Source of the DNA: Phlegmacium glaucopus
Taxonomy: Eukaryota; Basidiomycota; Agaricomycetes; Agaricales; Cortinariaceae
Assembly: GCA_015039465.1 (NCBI GenBank)
Contig: MU130378.1
Coordinates: 438,570 to 502,569 of the forward strand
DNA: 64,000 nucleotides
Direction of reading: 5' to 3'
The notes under the pieces are model-generated. The model saw only the letters and a list, made by a program, of their open reading frames with translations, had not been told where the DNA came from and made no database searches. This document shows, in pieces, positions 12,701 through 24,156 of this stretch; positions within the stretch are counted from its first letter, which is position 1; the number at the start of each line of letters is the position of its first letter. A program made the translations under genes and the position numbers.

Positions 12701-14764
12701 TTTTGACCCCCTAACCAAACTTTCTCGCACGCCAAAGGGCGGGCAATGCCCGACAACATACTTAAAACAGCCGTCGTCCGGTGAGTTTCGTTTACGACCT
12801 CTAACCCTCCATAAGCGCGTTCAAGAAGTTCTGGCATGACCAAACCTGGTTCAAGCATAGCTAATACTCGAAGAGCACCCTGCGCGTAACTCATAGACGC
12901 AGGGTCCTTTGCGAACATCGCTAATAGGGCTGGCGTGCGGAGGATGGTAACAAAGGAATGGCGTATCATTGGCGTCAATCGATGCGTCTGCGGTAATTTC
13001 AAGTAAGTCAGCATTGTCTGAAGATGTCGTGGGCACGATGACATACTACTGGAGTTCGGCAAGATTCTTGTTCTTCCTCGTTCCAGCGCTTGGCAAACTC
13101 TGCAGCCAAACGCTGCAAAAAAGTGGTTAACTAAAAAAAAGCGAATTGAGTAAAATCACTATACTCATAGAAACTGAGTGGTACAGATAATGTCCATTGG
13201 CCTGTGTTAGACGGATGGAAGAATGATTCAATACTGGTAATCAATTGATCCAGAGTCTCCACGGCCTTCGATCCACCGATGTAGCCGCTTGGTAACGGCA
13301 AAACACCATGGCTCTTCGTAACTTTGGCAGGCGTAGTATCGCGCACTTCGCCATCCACTTTCATGGAGTAGACCAGGATTCTAGCAAGAGCATCTGGAAA
13401 ATACCCAGCATCAGTCCCGCCACAGAAAGCATTAGATGCTAAATACACACGTATTCTGCTGATGTTTTTCTTGATCCTCAGACCACTTTTATCCAATAGA
13501 TCTGCATGGCCAGACGTGTTTGACGCTCCCTAATAAACATCAGATACGATTTACGTGAAGAGAGGGTCAGGATGATTACCCTCATCGCTCCAACGGGAAC
13601 ATCTAGACAAATTTAATACGAGAAAAACGTGAAAAAAATGACTTACTCATCGAACCGAGACCTTTTCCGACAAGAGTGACCCATTGTGATTCTGTCCAGA
13701 TGCCCACGTCTTTCCATGGTGCGCCTCCTTCTTGACCAGCATCTCCAGCGGTGCCTGACACATGTTCTTCTGACAATTCACCACATATTTCAAGAAGTCT
13801 ATCATCAAGTACGCCAGAATTAAAGGCCTCCCATATATGGAACAGAGCAGGAAGATAGAGATGTGTATGCGTTGGAGGCAGGAAAGAAGTTAACACGGGA
13901 ACTATGCTCAAGACGGTCTATTGAACGAGGTAAAGCGAAGTTTAAGGCATGACATAACATAACATAACACACCTCCTTGGTTAGTAATGGAAGAAAAGTT
14001 TCGAGCATGAGAGGGATTTCTTGTGGCGAATAGTATCGTTTGCATTGGTCCGCAAGATAAAGCAGAATGTTGACGAGGTTACGTCTGAAAGAGTTAATGA
14101 AAAAAAAAGTAGGTTTCTATTATAAGAGACGTACGTTGAGTCATCAAGCGTAGTTTTGGGCCACAATTCTTTTTGCAAAACGCGCCACAGCGGTTGCCAG
14201 GGTAAGATAAGGTCAGTGGCTTCAAGCTTTGGTTTGAGACCAGGTTTATTAGCAACTAAACGAGAAAGCATGTCGGCCCAGCTGCGGAGAACGCGTGGCT
14301 CGAGACCAGGGACGAGACACAACTCGTAGTATAAACGCACAAGCTTAGCACGAGTAGACTTTTGCATAGGGTAACGCATCAATAACCAGCTTTTGAGAGG
14401 AAAAAAAATTGAGTGGCGCATTAAGAAAAATCAGAAAATCAGGATCATACCATTGAAGCATTCCATCCCATGTACTAAGCACAAGCCAGTTCTTGGTCCT
14501 AGCACAGATGTAAATCTTCTGGACGATCTCCTCTAGGCTAGCTTGCATCTCCTCAACTGTCTCGCACTCGTATGGCAAAGAGTCAAGATAAGTTTTCAAA
14601 TAAGCGAGCTGTTTCTCCATAGCAGACTGATCATTGATCTCGCCTGGGGAGTCATTTTCAGAGATGTCGTCGTCGTCCATTGTTACGACGCTGATTGACG
14701 AAGGATCTGGAGGCAACTTTTCATTTGAAATTTCTGTTAGGATTTGAAAGAAAGAAGAAGACAT
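6786..14764 (-). CDS. BLM10: Proteasome activator BLM10/PA200
   Basis: Blm10/PA200 is a very large HEAT-repeat protein that caps the 20S proteasome and opens its gate with its C-terminus. The gene spans 8 kb and is split by more than 20 short introns. Recognisable blocks run in family order. The N-terminus starts MSSSFFQILTEISNEKLPPD at 14764. The mid region has FLPPTHTHLYLPALFHIWEAFNS near 13.85 kb. Further on are a YLLVYGMNRTDFDAM segment near 10.9 kb and the pre-terminal segment EKLPKWREERLPPPR near 8.1 kb. The conserved C-terminal segment holds ALIESLPYSVEPWMPSL and ends SYYA. The last intron (6846-6794) leaves an 8-nt final exon, 6793-6786. I found no certain lesion, but not all junctions were resolved. 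AIM18 diverges from a shared 183-bp promoter. Confidence 0.92.
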
Positions 14765-14947
14765 TTGTGGAATTATGAGACAAGACTAACGATTATATAC
14801 GTGTGATGTCGGGTGACGCGTCGTTCAGTCCAAGTATAGGCGGCTGCGCTAGTTAACGATTAGATATCTAGAGACAAGTCTTACGCGTACACAATCCCAT
14901 TCCACGTGTATTCATATCATTACCGGTCCGCTTACAACCGAGTACAA
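14765..14947. promoter_or_regulatory. Shared divergent promoter of BLM10 and AIM18
   Basis: Only 183 bp separate the two start codons, so both promoters must lie here or overlap. A CACGTG box is at 14903-14908, 40 bp before the AIM18 ATG. No TATA box is obvious. Confidence 0.5.
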
Positions 14948-15965
14948 ATGACTCTGTTCCTCCGTCTTTTCAACTCCTGCCGTCCTGCTACTGTCCGACG
15001 CTTCGCATCATTAGTATATGCGCAACCAAGTCGCAACAGATCTTTAGCATGGTCCTCAGTATTGGCTATCTCTGCTGGTCTGGCATTCACTCCCTACAAA
15101 ATATACCTAGACAGTCAAGTTGGGGACTCTACTATTGGTGACCACAGTTCTTATTATAAATTTAATGTTCTTACCAATTGCAATCTATTAGTTGACCCCG
15201 CAACCTCAATTTCTTTCCCCAAGTCTATGAAAATGCCTGAAAATATCAAGCTTTCATCCCCTCTGACTCTAGTAGGTGTCGGCGTCAGAACGGTCTCCTT
15301 CTTGGGCATCAGAGTGTATTCAGTTGGATTTTACGCTGATCTGGACAACTCAGATCTTGAAGCAAGTTTAGTTTTTGTGTAAGCTACATACCCGTCATTA
15401 ATATCTTACCAGATTCCTGCAGGAATATCCCCAGAAGAAAAGATAAGGTACATTATCAGAAATAGCTCATGCCTTATTCGAATTGGTCTGCAATGCCTTC
15501 CCTCCTTTATAGTATATACACTTGATTTTCTAACCCTGATGACAGTACCTACTCGCTCAACATCTTACACCCATCTTAGAGACGCGTTCATGCGCGCCCT
15601 TCAAACCCGTCTAGCTTCTGGAATAAGAGATGGAACATTGACTGAAGAGGTTGCTCAGGAAGCGGCCTCGCCAATGCGGAAGCTCAAAAGCATATTTCCA
15701 AACGCCCCCCTCGCTAAACACGCTCCTCTCGATATCTTCCTTTCTGCACCTAGCTCAAGCAGGCCTCGAGCTTTGGTCTTCCGGGATCTAGGCTCCATAG
15801 AAAATGACTGGGTAGCTACTGAATTTGTTCTGCATTATTTCGACGGCGATGGTCCGAGTCCGCCCGTGAGTCCTTTTTGTCCACAGGCAAGGTTATTTTA
15901 ACAATTATCATGTCGATTAGTTGAAAAAAGCTGTCCTCGAAAGCGTTAAAGCCATTGGGAAGTAA
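14948..15965 (+). CDS. AIM18: Mitochondrial chalcone-isomerase-like protein AIM18
   Basis: The gene reads as four exons, 14948-15376, 15413-15485, 15546-15865 and 15921-15965, giving 288 residues. The N-terminus is rich in arginine and hydroxylated residues, followed by a hydrophobic stretch, which suits a mitochondrial presequence plus inner-membrane segment. The rest is a chalcone isomerase-like fold: VGVGVRTVSFLGIRVYSVGFYA, then SPEEKIRYIIRN, then VPTRSTSYTHLRDAFMRAL, as in yeast Aim18/Aim46. These fungal proteins are not flavonoid enzymes; heme binding has been reported for the yeast pair, but the role here is inferred only from homology. The 5' border of intron 1 is the least certain (GTGTAA chosen to keep phase). 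The gene diverges from BLM10. Confidence 0.88.
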
Positions 15966-16622
15966 TTGTTAAAAGCGCATTTAACTACGTTTGCCTCCAT
16001 TTTCCGTTCTCCATTGTTGCTGCCTGTTCAACCACCAATTTTAATTCTAATATGAACTGCTTGCACTTAGTTCAACTATTGAGATTGTCTATTTTTTTTG
16101 AGGTATAGGCAAGGCTTCCCTCCTGCCGAAAGGATCAGACAGAGTTTATTTTGGAGACTTCACGCGGTCATCTATGAATTGAAGTATGTGAAGATGCGAT
16201 TCCCCTCCTTGCTGTGATCTGTCTCCACCGATGACTTGAGGATTCAAAAATCTAACCAGCGTGTTGCAGTGGCATATTTCATGGACAAAAAACTTTTTAT
16301 TTTATTCATTTAATTGTTGTTTTGACGGGGTTCTTCCACAAAGAACACCTGGATTCGCTTGAACTTGTATTCCGATGACTGAGATCGTGAGCGCATTTAT
16401 ATGCCATCCCTTCGCAGAGAGAAAGTAGTAACGTTTGCGCCCAAGGTAGACCGAGGAAGGCGTTGAAGGGTAATGAGTCGGCTAGATTTCGCAGTAACTG
16501 AATGAAGGTCAATTATTTCTGGCCACAGAAGAGGAAGAACAAAGGACATTCCAAGTTTGACGGGAACTCTGTAGTCGAGTACGGTTTTACCAAGTCACAT
16601 TATTCCACGACGCGTCGAAACA

Positions 16623-16632
16623 ATCACGTGAT
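16623..16632. promoter_or_regulatory. Palindromic CACGTG E-box upstream of histone H3
   Basis: ATCACGTGAT is a perfect 10-bp palindrome about 170 bp before the H3 start codon. Its core matches the site of Cbf1/USF-type bHLH factors. Function is inferred from motif and position only. Confidence 0.35.
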
Positions 16633-16694
16633 AGACGCGATTGAGTTTTGTTACTTTGTGAATTTCTTTCAGCGGTTCAAGTGTAAACCCATTG

Positions 16695-16703
16695 TTTAAA
16701 AGG
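16695..16703 (+). promoter_or_regulatory. TATA-like element of histone H3
   Basis: TTTAAAAGG lies about 100 bp before the H3 start codon, a spacing that suits a TATA box with a short, CA-rich leader. It is motif evidence only. Confidence 0.35.
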
Positions 16704-16798
16704 CAGACTTCGGTTGGGACTCCGACCTCATCCATCTTGATCTCAAACCACCACTATCAATCTCCTCAAGTTCACCAAGGCCTCAACAATTCACATAA

Positions 16799-17413
16799 AT
16801 GGCCCGTACCAAGCAAACCGCTCGCAAGTCCACTGGAGGTACACACATGAGTAGTTCTCATTGGTGGCTACCGACTCACTATCTTCGTTCTGCAGGAAAG
16901 GCTCCTCGTAAACAACTGGCCTCCAAGTCTGCAGCACGTAAGACCGCATCTGTTAGTATATTTCAGTCTGCGATCGTCATTTTTCTGTGGATCCGACGTG
17001 TGTTGACTCAACTTGTATCCACTGTCATCTAGAACGTTGCCGGAGGCGTTAAGAAGCCTCATCGCTTCAGGCCCGGAACCGTCGCCCTTCGTGAAATTAG
17101 GCGTTATCAGAAGTCGACCGAGCTGCTCATCCGCAAGCTGCCATTCCAACGTCTCGTGCGTGAGATCGCCCAAGACTTTAAGGTAAGTGTCGCCGTCGTT
17201 GCCGTCGATATGTTTGCCGACAGAGCTCTTATTGTCAATCAGACCGACCTCCGTTTCCAATCATCGGCCGTCATGGCCCTTCAGGAGGCCGCCGAGGCAT
17301 ATCTTGTATCTCTATTCGAAGACACTAACTTAGCTGCCATCCATGCCAAGCGTGTAACCATTCAACCGAAAGATCTGGCATTGGCCAGGAGGCTAAGGGG
17401 AGAGCGATCGTAA
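16799..17413 (+). CDS. H3: Histone H3 with a slightly lengthened N-terminal tail
   Basis: Four exons, 16799-16838, 16896-16951, 17033-17182 and 17243-17413, encode 138 residues including Met. The tail begins [20 protein letters not shown], as in almost all H3, so K4, K9, K14 and K18 are present. The core ([20 protein letters not shown] and [16 protein letters not shown]) and the C-terminus ending RLRGERS are intact. Compared with animal H3, the segment after K23 reads [13 protein letters not shown] instead of AARKSAPATGG, two residues longer. H3 forms the nucleosome core with H4, H2A and H2B. Three introns and the absence of a nearby H4 gene could mean a replication-independent gene, but introns in histone genes are common in fungi. 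Confidence 0.97.
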
Positions 17414-17659
17414 TTTATTCTCGAGACTGTTTTCTGTAGCACTACTCAGCGTGCTGTACGATTGCCCGGTTCAATGATTGTATTTGTAACTATACTTTTA
17501 ATGCGTATTTCTCGAAGACTGTTTTGAGCATCGTTGGCGTTGTGGTCCTGAATGTTTAGATGATGAAGTTGTCATTGATGACCATATTTAGGCATGTTTT
17601 CCCTGTAGGTGTCATGACACTTGGCCTCAACACCAAACTCCAGAAATTTTAACTCTATC

Positions 17660-19008
17660 ATGAGTATAACTAGCCTACGCCTATGGACACAGACGCGTCG
17701 CTTAAGCCGCCTATCATGCTCTCATACAAAATTTAGCGTCATTGCAGCCAGAAGGACCTATGGTACTCACCGCGGCATGGATTTTGGAGAACACTCACAG
17801 CTCCTCTCTGAGTCATTGAACACCAAGCAACAGTCGGAAGCGAAACACGATCACGTTGGACCCTTCCAACTGGGGCTTTCACCATCTGCTTTACGAAAAG
17901 GAGAAAAGGTGCAAAAATGGTCGGAACTTAGCACAGGGGGAAAGGGTGCGCATTGCATGAAGCATCGCATCTGGAAAGAAAAAACTATTGATGCTTGGAT
18001 TTATTATTTGATTCTAGTCTTGCGTACAACAGTACGAACTACGAATCTAGGCGTTATACTTTTGGGTGCAGGTCTTTCGGCACTGCTGATTTACTGTCTA
18101 ACCTCAGAACTATTTTCGACAAATTCTCCTACCGTTATTTATGGAGATGCATGTGAACGGATAAAGTCATCACCCCGGGTATGTACAGATTCTTAGCTTC
18201 AACGTGGTAGTCTTCACATATTTCTGCAGATTGCGAAATACTTGAATAATCCCTTGACTTTTCACAATAACCCTCCCTCGGCGCTTCGTCCTCGCCATCG
18301 GAATAGACATATCACCTCGCGAGTCATGGTTGACTCGTCTGGACAGGAGCACATGATCATGACTTTCTATGTCCAGGGCCGTCCACAGGGAGAAATTGCT
18401 CCGCCTTCAGATTCGTCTTATTTCGAGTCATTGTCAGAATGGGTACAGCGCAAATTCTCGGGATTGTCAGTATTATCCTTCGACGAAGCAGTAGCATGGT
18501 CGAAGCAGAGCGGAATAAATATTTGGGACAAATCAATTCACGCCTTCAAATATCTGTCTGGTGCCCCGCTGCCTCCCACACTTGTTCCTTCAATGCCATT
18601 CCCCGAGGCCAAAGAAAGTGCGAGAAAGGAAGTAACCACTGTCTGGAGTTTTGCTGGGGTGTTTTCTTCCTTGAAGGGAGCGAAGAAAGCAAGTAAAGAG
18701 AAAACGTCAAGGCAAATTGGTAGATCATTTATGGAAGGAGAAGTGCACGCAGATCTTGTCAAGGTAGGTGACCTCTCCTCTGTCTAACATATGAAATGGT
18801 TTGATTTCCAATACGTAGAACAAGGACGGTTATTTTGAGTTCCGTTATTTACTTGTGGACATGCCAAGTTTGTGTTCTGACCTTCAAGCTTACGAAAATC
18901 CCTAACATTCGTTTTCTAGGTTCACGAGATTCTGATCCTGTCCGAGTTTTTGTTGAAAGAGGGCCGGGGGTTAGGGAGAACGAACCTGTAATGCGATGGG
19001 TTTCGTAA
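17660..19008 (+). CDS. TIM21: TIM21, subunit of the mitochondrial TIM23 import complex
   Basis: Tim21 is an inner-membrane protein that links the TIM23 translocase to the TOM complex and to respiratory complexes. Five exons, 17660-17945, 18018-18178, 18230-18763, 18819-18867 and 18920-19008, give 372 residues. The N-terminus is rich in Arg, Ser and Thr without acids, as in a presequence. A single membrane segment (VILLGAGLSALLIYCLTSEL) follows the conserved RTTVRTTN stretch. The intermembrane-space domain contains SPTVIYGDACERIK, HITSRVMVDSSGQEHM and KDGYFEFRYLLVDMP, all family features. Intron 1 is 72 bp with no stop in frame, so a predictor could retain it; the homologous sequence around GGKVLRTT argues for splicing. 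I took the ATG at 17660 because no ATG lies upstream in frame. Confidence 0.92.
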
Positions 19009-19118
19009 TAAATCTGCAGGAGATGTAGCTCATCTTTTAATCCATTCGGATGAGATAATTAGTGTACGAACAGCATTCATCAAAGCAAATAGGTAGTTCC
19101 GCAGGAAAGAAAACATTT

Positions 19119-19683
19119 CTACTCCCCAAACAACTTCTGCACACGCTTTAGTATGGAATCTTTCGAAGGATCTAAAGTAAGTACGAATGTTAGATCTGCC
19201 ATGTCAGGAAGTAGATGAGATAACACACCGTATGGATGATCTTTGGACGGAATCTCAAGTAATGCAGGAAACGCTTGTTGATACCTGTCAACTGTGGGTC
19301 GAATTTTCTCTGCAATCTACCCGCGTTTCATTGAATAATATGAGGATATATGCCTTTGAATACCCTCACATGTTGATTGATGAGCAAAATGGCTATATCC
19401 GCGCGTTCTGTGAACTCTTGGAATGCACCTTCAATAGTTGCAATTTGTGTCTCTTAAGCATTTATCAATATCGTTCATAGAGGTTGAAAGAGTAGCATTC
19501 ATACTAGAGTCCACAACGAGGAAGTTCTTCTTCTGATGCTCATTGATATGTCCAATACCGGCAAGAAGGAGACCAGTTATCGAATCCTAGTACGATTGAG
19601 TATTGTAGTTCAGAATGTTGAAAATATCGCACCTCGTCTCCAATTACAGCGAGTAAATTGCGATCCTTGAAGGATGTGGCCAT
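19119..19683 (-). CDS. VMA7: V-type proton ATPase subunit F
   Basis: Subunit F is a small part of the V1 sector stalk of the vacuolar proton pump. The five exons are all too short to stand out as open frames: 19683-19633, 19586-19505, 19452-19370, 19316-19229 and 19171-19119. Joined, they give 118 residues, the same length as yeast Vma7. Family features are [20 protein letters not shown] at the start, the core with [20 protein letters not shown], then [14 protein letters not shown] and a KRVQKLFGE end. All phases match. The gene is divergent from SGT1 with 143 bp between start codons. Confidence 0.94.
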
Positions 19684-19826
19684 GGTCCAGTCAATTCAAT
19701 TCAATGATGCTGTCGGGAACCGTTGAAGACGGCTGCATCATGGGGACATGTTTGGCTAAACCTTCCGAAGTCGACTCTTTGATCCCGCTTGAACATGATC
19801 TTGAAACCAATTTTACCACTGTAGAA
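19684..19826. promoter_or_regulatory. Shared divergent promoter of VMA7 and SGT1
   Basis: Only 143 bp lie between the two start codons, so transcription of both genes must start from overlapping control DNA. No clear TATA box or factor site is visible. Confidence 0.5.
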
Positions 19827-22800
19827 ATGGACATATTTAACCGACCTCCGTCAATTTCAGAGGATACACTCCATTACACGATCTATCCTCCACTGGATTC
19901 ATCAGACAAGACCTCTGTTACGACCCTTGCAGCATTTATCTCTAATAATGTTGAAACGATGCTCCTTAATTTTTTATGGCACCGTGATGCATTTGAAGTA
20001 AAAATCGTCCCGGATCAGGACCATACTGGATCTTGGATTCTAGAGGGACGTATGCGAGTAGGTGACTGTGTTGACGATGAATGGTGCACCGTCTGGCTCT
20101 TGAAGGAAATAAGTTCAAAGTGGGATGTGGCAATAAGGCACGTTCTCTGTCTTCCAGTTCCATCAATATCCTCAATGACACACACTTGGTCTAGTGTTTA
20201 TGATTCTGATGGCGAGTTCCTCCTGATTGAAGCTGCCGAAGAGCTTCCATCATGGGTGAAGCCTACGAACTCCGAGAATAGAGTGCGCCCTTTCCCTCTT
20301 TCTCGTGAAGGGACTTAAAAAAATAAAGATTATTCCGTAGGTCTGGATCTATAAATCCCGAATACACCTCATTCCCCTCTCACATGTATCTCCTGAGTCT
20401 AGAAGGAAAAGTCGTCGAAAGTTACCAGGCGCAACGGATAGTGATGATGAAGGCAATGATCCAGAGTCCTTCATTGCTGTCGAGGATGGGGTGAAACTGG
20501 TCAGAGATGCTTCTGTTGATACTTTGGCGCCTTCAGGTGTAGAGAAGATCATATGGCAGCGAATTTCTGGGTCAGCATTCTTGTCGACTTGATCTTGTTC
20601 TTCTCGCTTATTATTAACTAGTTATCCGGCTTCTCTCAAAAGCCATGTTCATGTCACGAAGGCCCATCTTCCGATTGACATTGTTAAGGCACTATCTGTG
20701 TATCCATCTCTCGTACAGAAGGCGGTGGAAGCATTTTATACTAGGGATGCAATTCAACTGCGTGTAAGATTTATTCATAATCCACAATGTTTTCACAACC
20801 CACACTGAACCCAATATCCAGACAGCGCATCGCATGTCTCGTTTTTCGCCCCATACATCTGTACTAACTTCAGTCAAGCTCACGCGAACGGCATATGCCC
20901 AACTTGTTGGACAGAAGTTTTTCCCCCCAAAAGTCTTCGGACAGTGGAAGGTAGTGGAGGGTACGCCAGAATGGAGGTGGAGAGATGTGGGGATGAAAAT
21001 AGTATGATTCAAGTCTATCATGGTTGGTTGGCGCGAAGTGTAACCTTATAATTAGGCTGTGGGCTTCGAAATGCTTTATCAGGAGAGCAAAGGTCGACTG
21101 AGCAGTCAAAATGTCTCTGCTGAAGGCATCAAATCCTCAGTTCGTGTTCTGTTTGTATCTAACCTGTCCACATAAACTGACCGTAGGTGTCCGTAGGCTG
21201 AAGCCAATAAAGAGGCACTGCGCCGTAATGCAGAATATCAAAAGTACATAAAGAACCTGGCATCCGTTGGTTACTTCAAAGGTGAACTTGAAGGCTCAGA
21301 ACTTTGGAACGAGTATGAAAACAAGGCTGCAATAACATTTCTGGAAGTTCGCCGGACTGAGTATGCTTGTGATATTATCACGCGGCAACCATTTACTAAC
21401 TGCTTTCCTCAGTGACGCGACCCGTCAGTCTTTTGCATCACAGGTGGATCAAGGACTCGCTCGTGTACAGCACTGGCCTATCTTATCGGTCGAGGACGAA
21501 GATAACGATGACTGGCTTACTATCGATGCACAAGAATTTGATCGGGGCTTAGAAGCTACCCTCGCTGAATCAAGAGGCAATGAAAAGAATCCTAATGCAA
21601 TGAATGTTGACTCTCCAAGCGAAGCAGAATCCCCGGAAGACAAGCTTGCATCAGAACAAGCCAAGAGACTGAAGGACCTCGCAACTAAGGTCGAAAACTT
21701 TGTTGAAGGCGAAGGCGACTTGGAGGGTGCAAGATTTGAAGAGTGAGTTTCATCCTTTGTCTGCTCTTATCTCTTTTCTGACCGGTCTGTAGTGATGAGT
21801 TCTCAGATGAACCATTCAGTGATGATGAAGAGTCGTTCGATTCAGATGAGGATGAAGAGGCGAAGTTAGCGGCCAAAAAGGCTGCCATGGACTCCCTTGT
21901 GGCGGCTTTGGAACCCTCTGAATATGGGCAGATGCCTGCAACTTATCACAGTAATTCTCAGCGAGTTACCCCCGCAACGGTTACGACTGATGCAGTATAC
22001 AACAACTCCGAGGGGCAAAAAAGGTCAACGGAGGGGCAGACGGAGACCAATGCGGAAGCAAGGCCAATCAGACCTCCAATTATCCCTCGGGATAAGTACG
22101 ATGGTATAGATTCTGACGATGAAACTGACGAAGAAGATTTGGATGATGATGACTCCGAAGAGGATCGTCCTCAAGTTGTCGGTGACATCGAGATTAACAT
22201 GGAGGAGGAGGAGGAAGAATTTCTAGAATTTTCCAGACAAATTCTTGGCATAAGCGACGAACAGTGGCAAGAAATTGTCAAAGATCGCAGAGGCAGAGGC
22301 GGTGTGTACTAACTTTCCAATATCGGCTTCTGGAGATCATGACTGACGATTTATCCAGCTTTTCTTCCACCTAGTGCTACGAATGAATCTCCCACTGCAA
22401 GAAAGACTGCGGAGAAAGTTGAAAAGGCCAAGGCCAACACACACATACCTCGCGTTCCAGAACCTGGTCCAAGACCAAATGTGAATCCTGAGTTGGACTC
22501 ATTTGAAGCCGTCATGAAGGCATTAGATGCAGAATTATTACGATCAAAGTCTATGAAACCATCAGCACAACCTTCGTCGCGCAAAGGGAAAGGGAAAGCT
22601 AAAGAGGATTCTAACGCGATGGCTGTCGATGAAAACGAAATCGACATTGAAGCCGCGATGGACGCTGAACTCAAGGAAGCCCTTCAAGACACAGGATCAG
22701 ATTCCGAAGAACCTATGGACTATAATATGATAAAGAACTTCTTGGAAAGTTATAAAAGCCAAGCAGGTCTATCTGGACCCGTTAGCAATCTAGCAGGGAG

Positions 22801-22840
22801 GCTACAACCTGGAATGAAGTTTCCTCGAGATGACGCATGA
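19827..22840 (+). CDS. ECD: SGT1/ecdysoneless (ECD) family protein
   Basis: The start MDIFNRPPSISEDTLHYTIYPP is the fungal signature of the SGT1/Ecdysoneless family (not the Hsp90 cochaperone also called Sgt1). Members contact the R2TP/Prp8 machinery and act in splicing and cell-cycle progression; the exact job in this fungus is unknown. Conserved blocks include SDGEFLLIEAAEELPSWV, LPIDIVKALSVYPSLVQKAVEAFY and MKIAVGFEMLYQES. The C-terminal half is very acidic with many Asp/Glu/Ser runs (about 21.8-22.8 kb) and ends LAGRLQPGMKFPRDDA. At least nine exons are needed. One intron, 20138-20194, begins with GC and is 57 bp with an open frame, so it may be wrongly retained. The gene pairs divergently with VMA7. 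Confidence 0.9.
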
Positions 22841-22906
22841 GCGTTATGTTAGTTATCAATTTCGACCATTACGTAACACGGGCCCTTTTGGATACAACAT
22901 TGACCA

Positions 22907-23721
22907 ATGATTCACGCTGTTCTCATATGTTACGTCCTTCGTTATTTGAAAAGTAATCCATCTCGTTGATAAAATATCCAGTCAATACCTCGGGCGTGTC
23001 TCGGTTGACCAAGTTTTATACTCCACTACACCAATCCTCACAATTAGTGGTGCAGAAGATTTTTTCCCTTGTCAGCACCCGAACCCCCGGTCTGTGTAAT
23101 TTTCTTGATGCACCAGAGCTCGAGGAATTCCTTGGCTTCAAAGGCGACGCAGCCGAGCGATGGCAAGTGGTCTACCGCAGCTATGCTACTCTTCATTTCG
23201 TTTTCGTTGTCGACGGTGCCGAGAGCGAACTCGGTATCCTTGATTTAATCCAGGTCCGCATGGTATCTGATGTCTGCTCTTGTACTCAGTGATAATTCCC
23301 AATAGGTTTTTGTCGAATCTCTTGACAGAGCTTTTGAAAACGTCTGCGAACTTGACCTCGTTTTCCATTTTGATGAGGTACGTCTTCCATCCTTTGTAAA
23401 TGCTTTTTGAACTCGAAGCTATAAATACTGCCAAGGTACATCACATCCTCGCAGAAATAATTCAGGGCGGTCTTGTCCTTGAGACAAATGTAGACGAAAT
23501 TCATTGCTCTGGTGGGTACCTTGCCAGTTCTTCGCACCCAGCCTTTTATAATTATATTCTTTCCCATCATAGTACAAGAAGCAGCAAAGGCCCGGAAGGA
23601 TTCTTATGTATCATCAAACCCATTATCACTGGGTGGAGTAGGTCTTGGACCTCGAGGGGGTAATATGAAAACTCCCTTGGGATGGCTAACGGGGAAATTT
23701 ACCGGAGTTGGAGCGAGATAA
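22907..23721 (+). CDS. APS3: AP-3 adaptor complex sigma subunit
   Basis: The AP-3 sigma chain is the small subunit of the adaptor that carries cargo from the Golgi or endosome to the vacuole. Five exons, 22907-22928, 22982-23253, 23306-23377, 23436-23511 and 23573-23721, encode 196 residues. The first 22-nt exon begins MIHAVLI and continues across the intron as FNTSGVSRLTKFY, the clathrin-adaptor small-chain start. Further family features are VYRSYATLHFVFVVDGAESELGILDLIQ and LDRAFENVCELDLVFHFDEVH, which favour AP-3 over AP-1 or AP-2. A Gly-rich C-terminal extension (LGGVGLGPRGG) follows the fold. All junctions keep the frame. The start lies 67 bp after the SGT1 stop, so the two genes are tightly packed. 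Confidence 0.93.
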
Positions 23722-24156
23722 CATGCCATTCATTCAGTTCCCTTGTTACGGGTAACCAACTTCCATGGTACACCCGAAAATTTCACAGTTGAAAATGGCT
23801 GTTACAATAACCGGACCCAAAACCTTCATGTATTGCCCATGTAGATATAGACCTGAACTGTTTCAAGTGATACAATTAACTTTACCCGACCAAGGTTACC
23901 GATCATATAATGGATCCTGGAAGGAATTGCGGACGACATGCAACAGCAGACAGTTTTTGGGGCCACGGTCGACGTCAACCCGGGTTCTATAGTCTTCACT
24001 GTATGAGAGTATGCAATACACACCGTTGAGAATGTAAATGCCAAAGTGCGATCATTTCCAAATGGTACTTATCTGCAACAGTCAAGTTGACGTTGTTGCA
24101 GGTGGTGGGGCTAAGGAGGTACCTGCAATACATATTAGATATTTGTAATGAACAGC
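23722..24156. other. Convergent intergenic region
   Basis: This 435-bp gap separates the stops of AP-3 sigma and MED6 and should hold both 3' ends. I see no gene or repeat in it. Confidence 0.6.

Larger units (their letters stand above)
15966..16798. other. Intergenic region with the histone H3 promoter
   Basis: This 833-bp stretch follows AIM18 and precedes histone H3 on the same strand. I see no gene. The distal half is AT-rich with a T-run at 16092-16099. The proximal half holds the promoter elements listed separately. There is no divergent histone H4 gene, although H3-H4 pairs are common in fungi. Confidence 0.6.
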
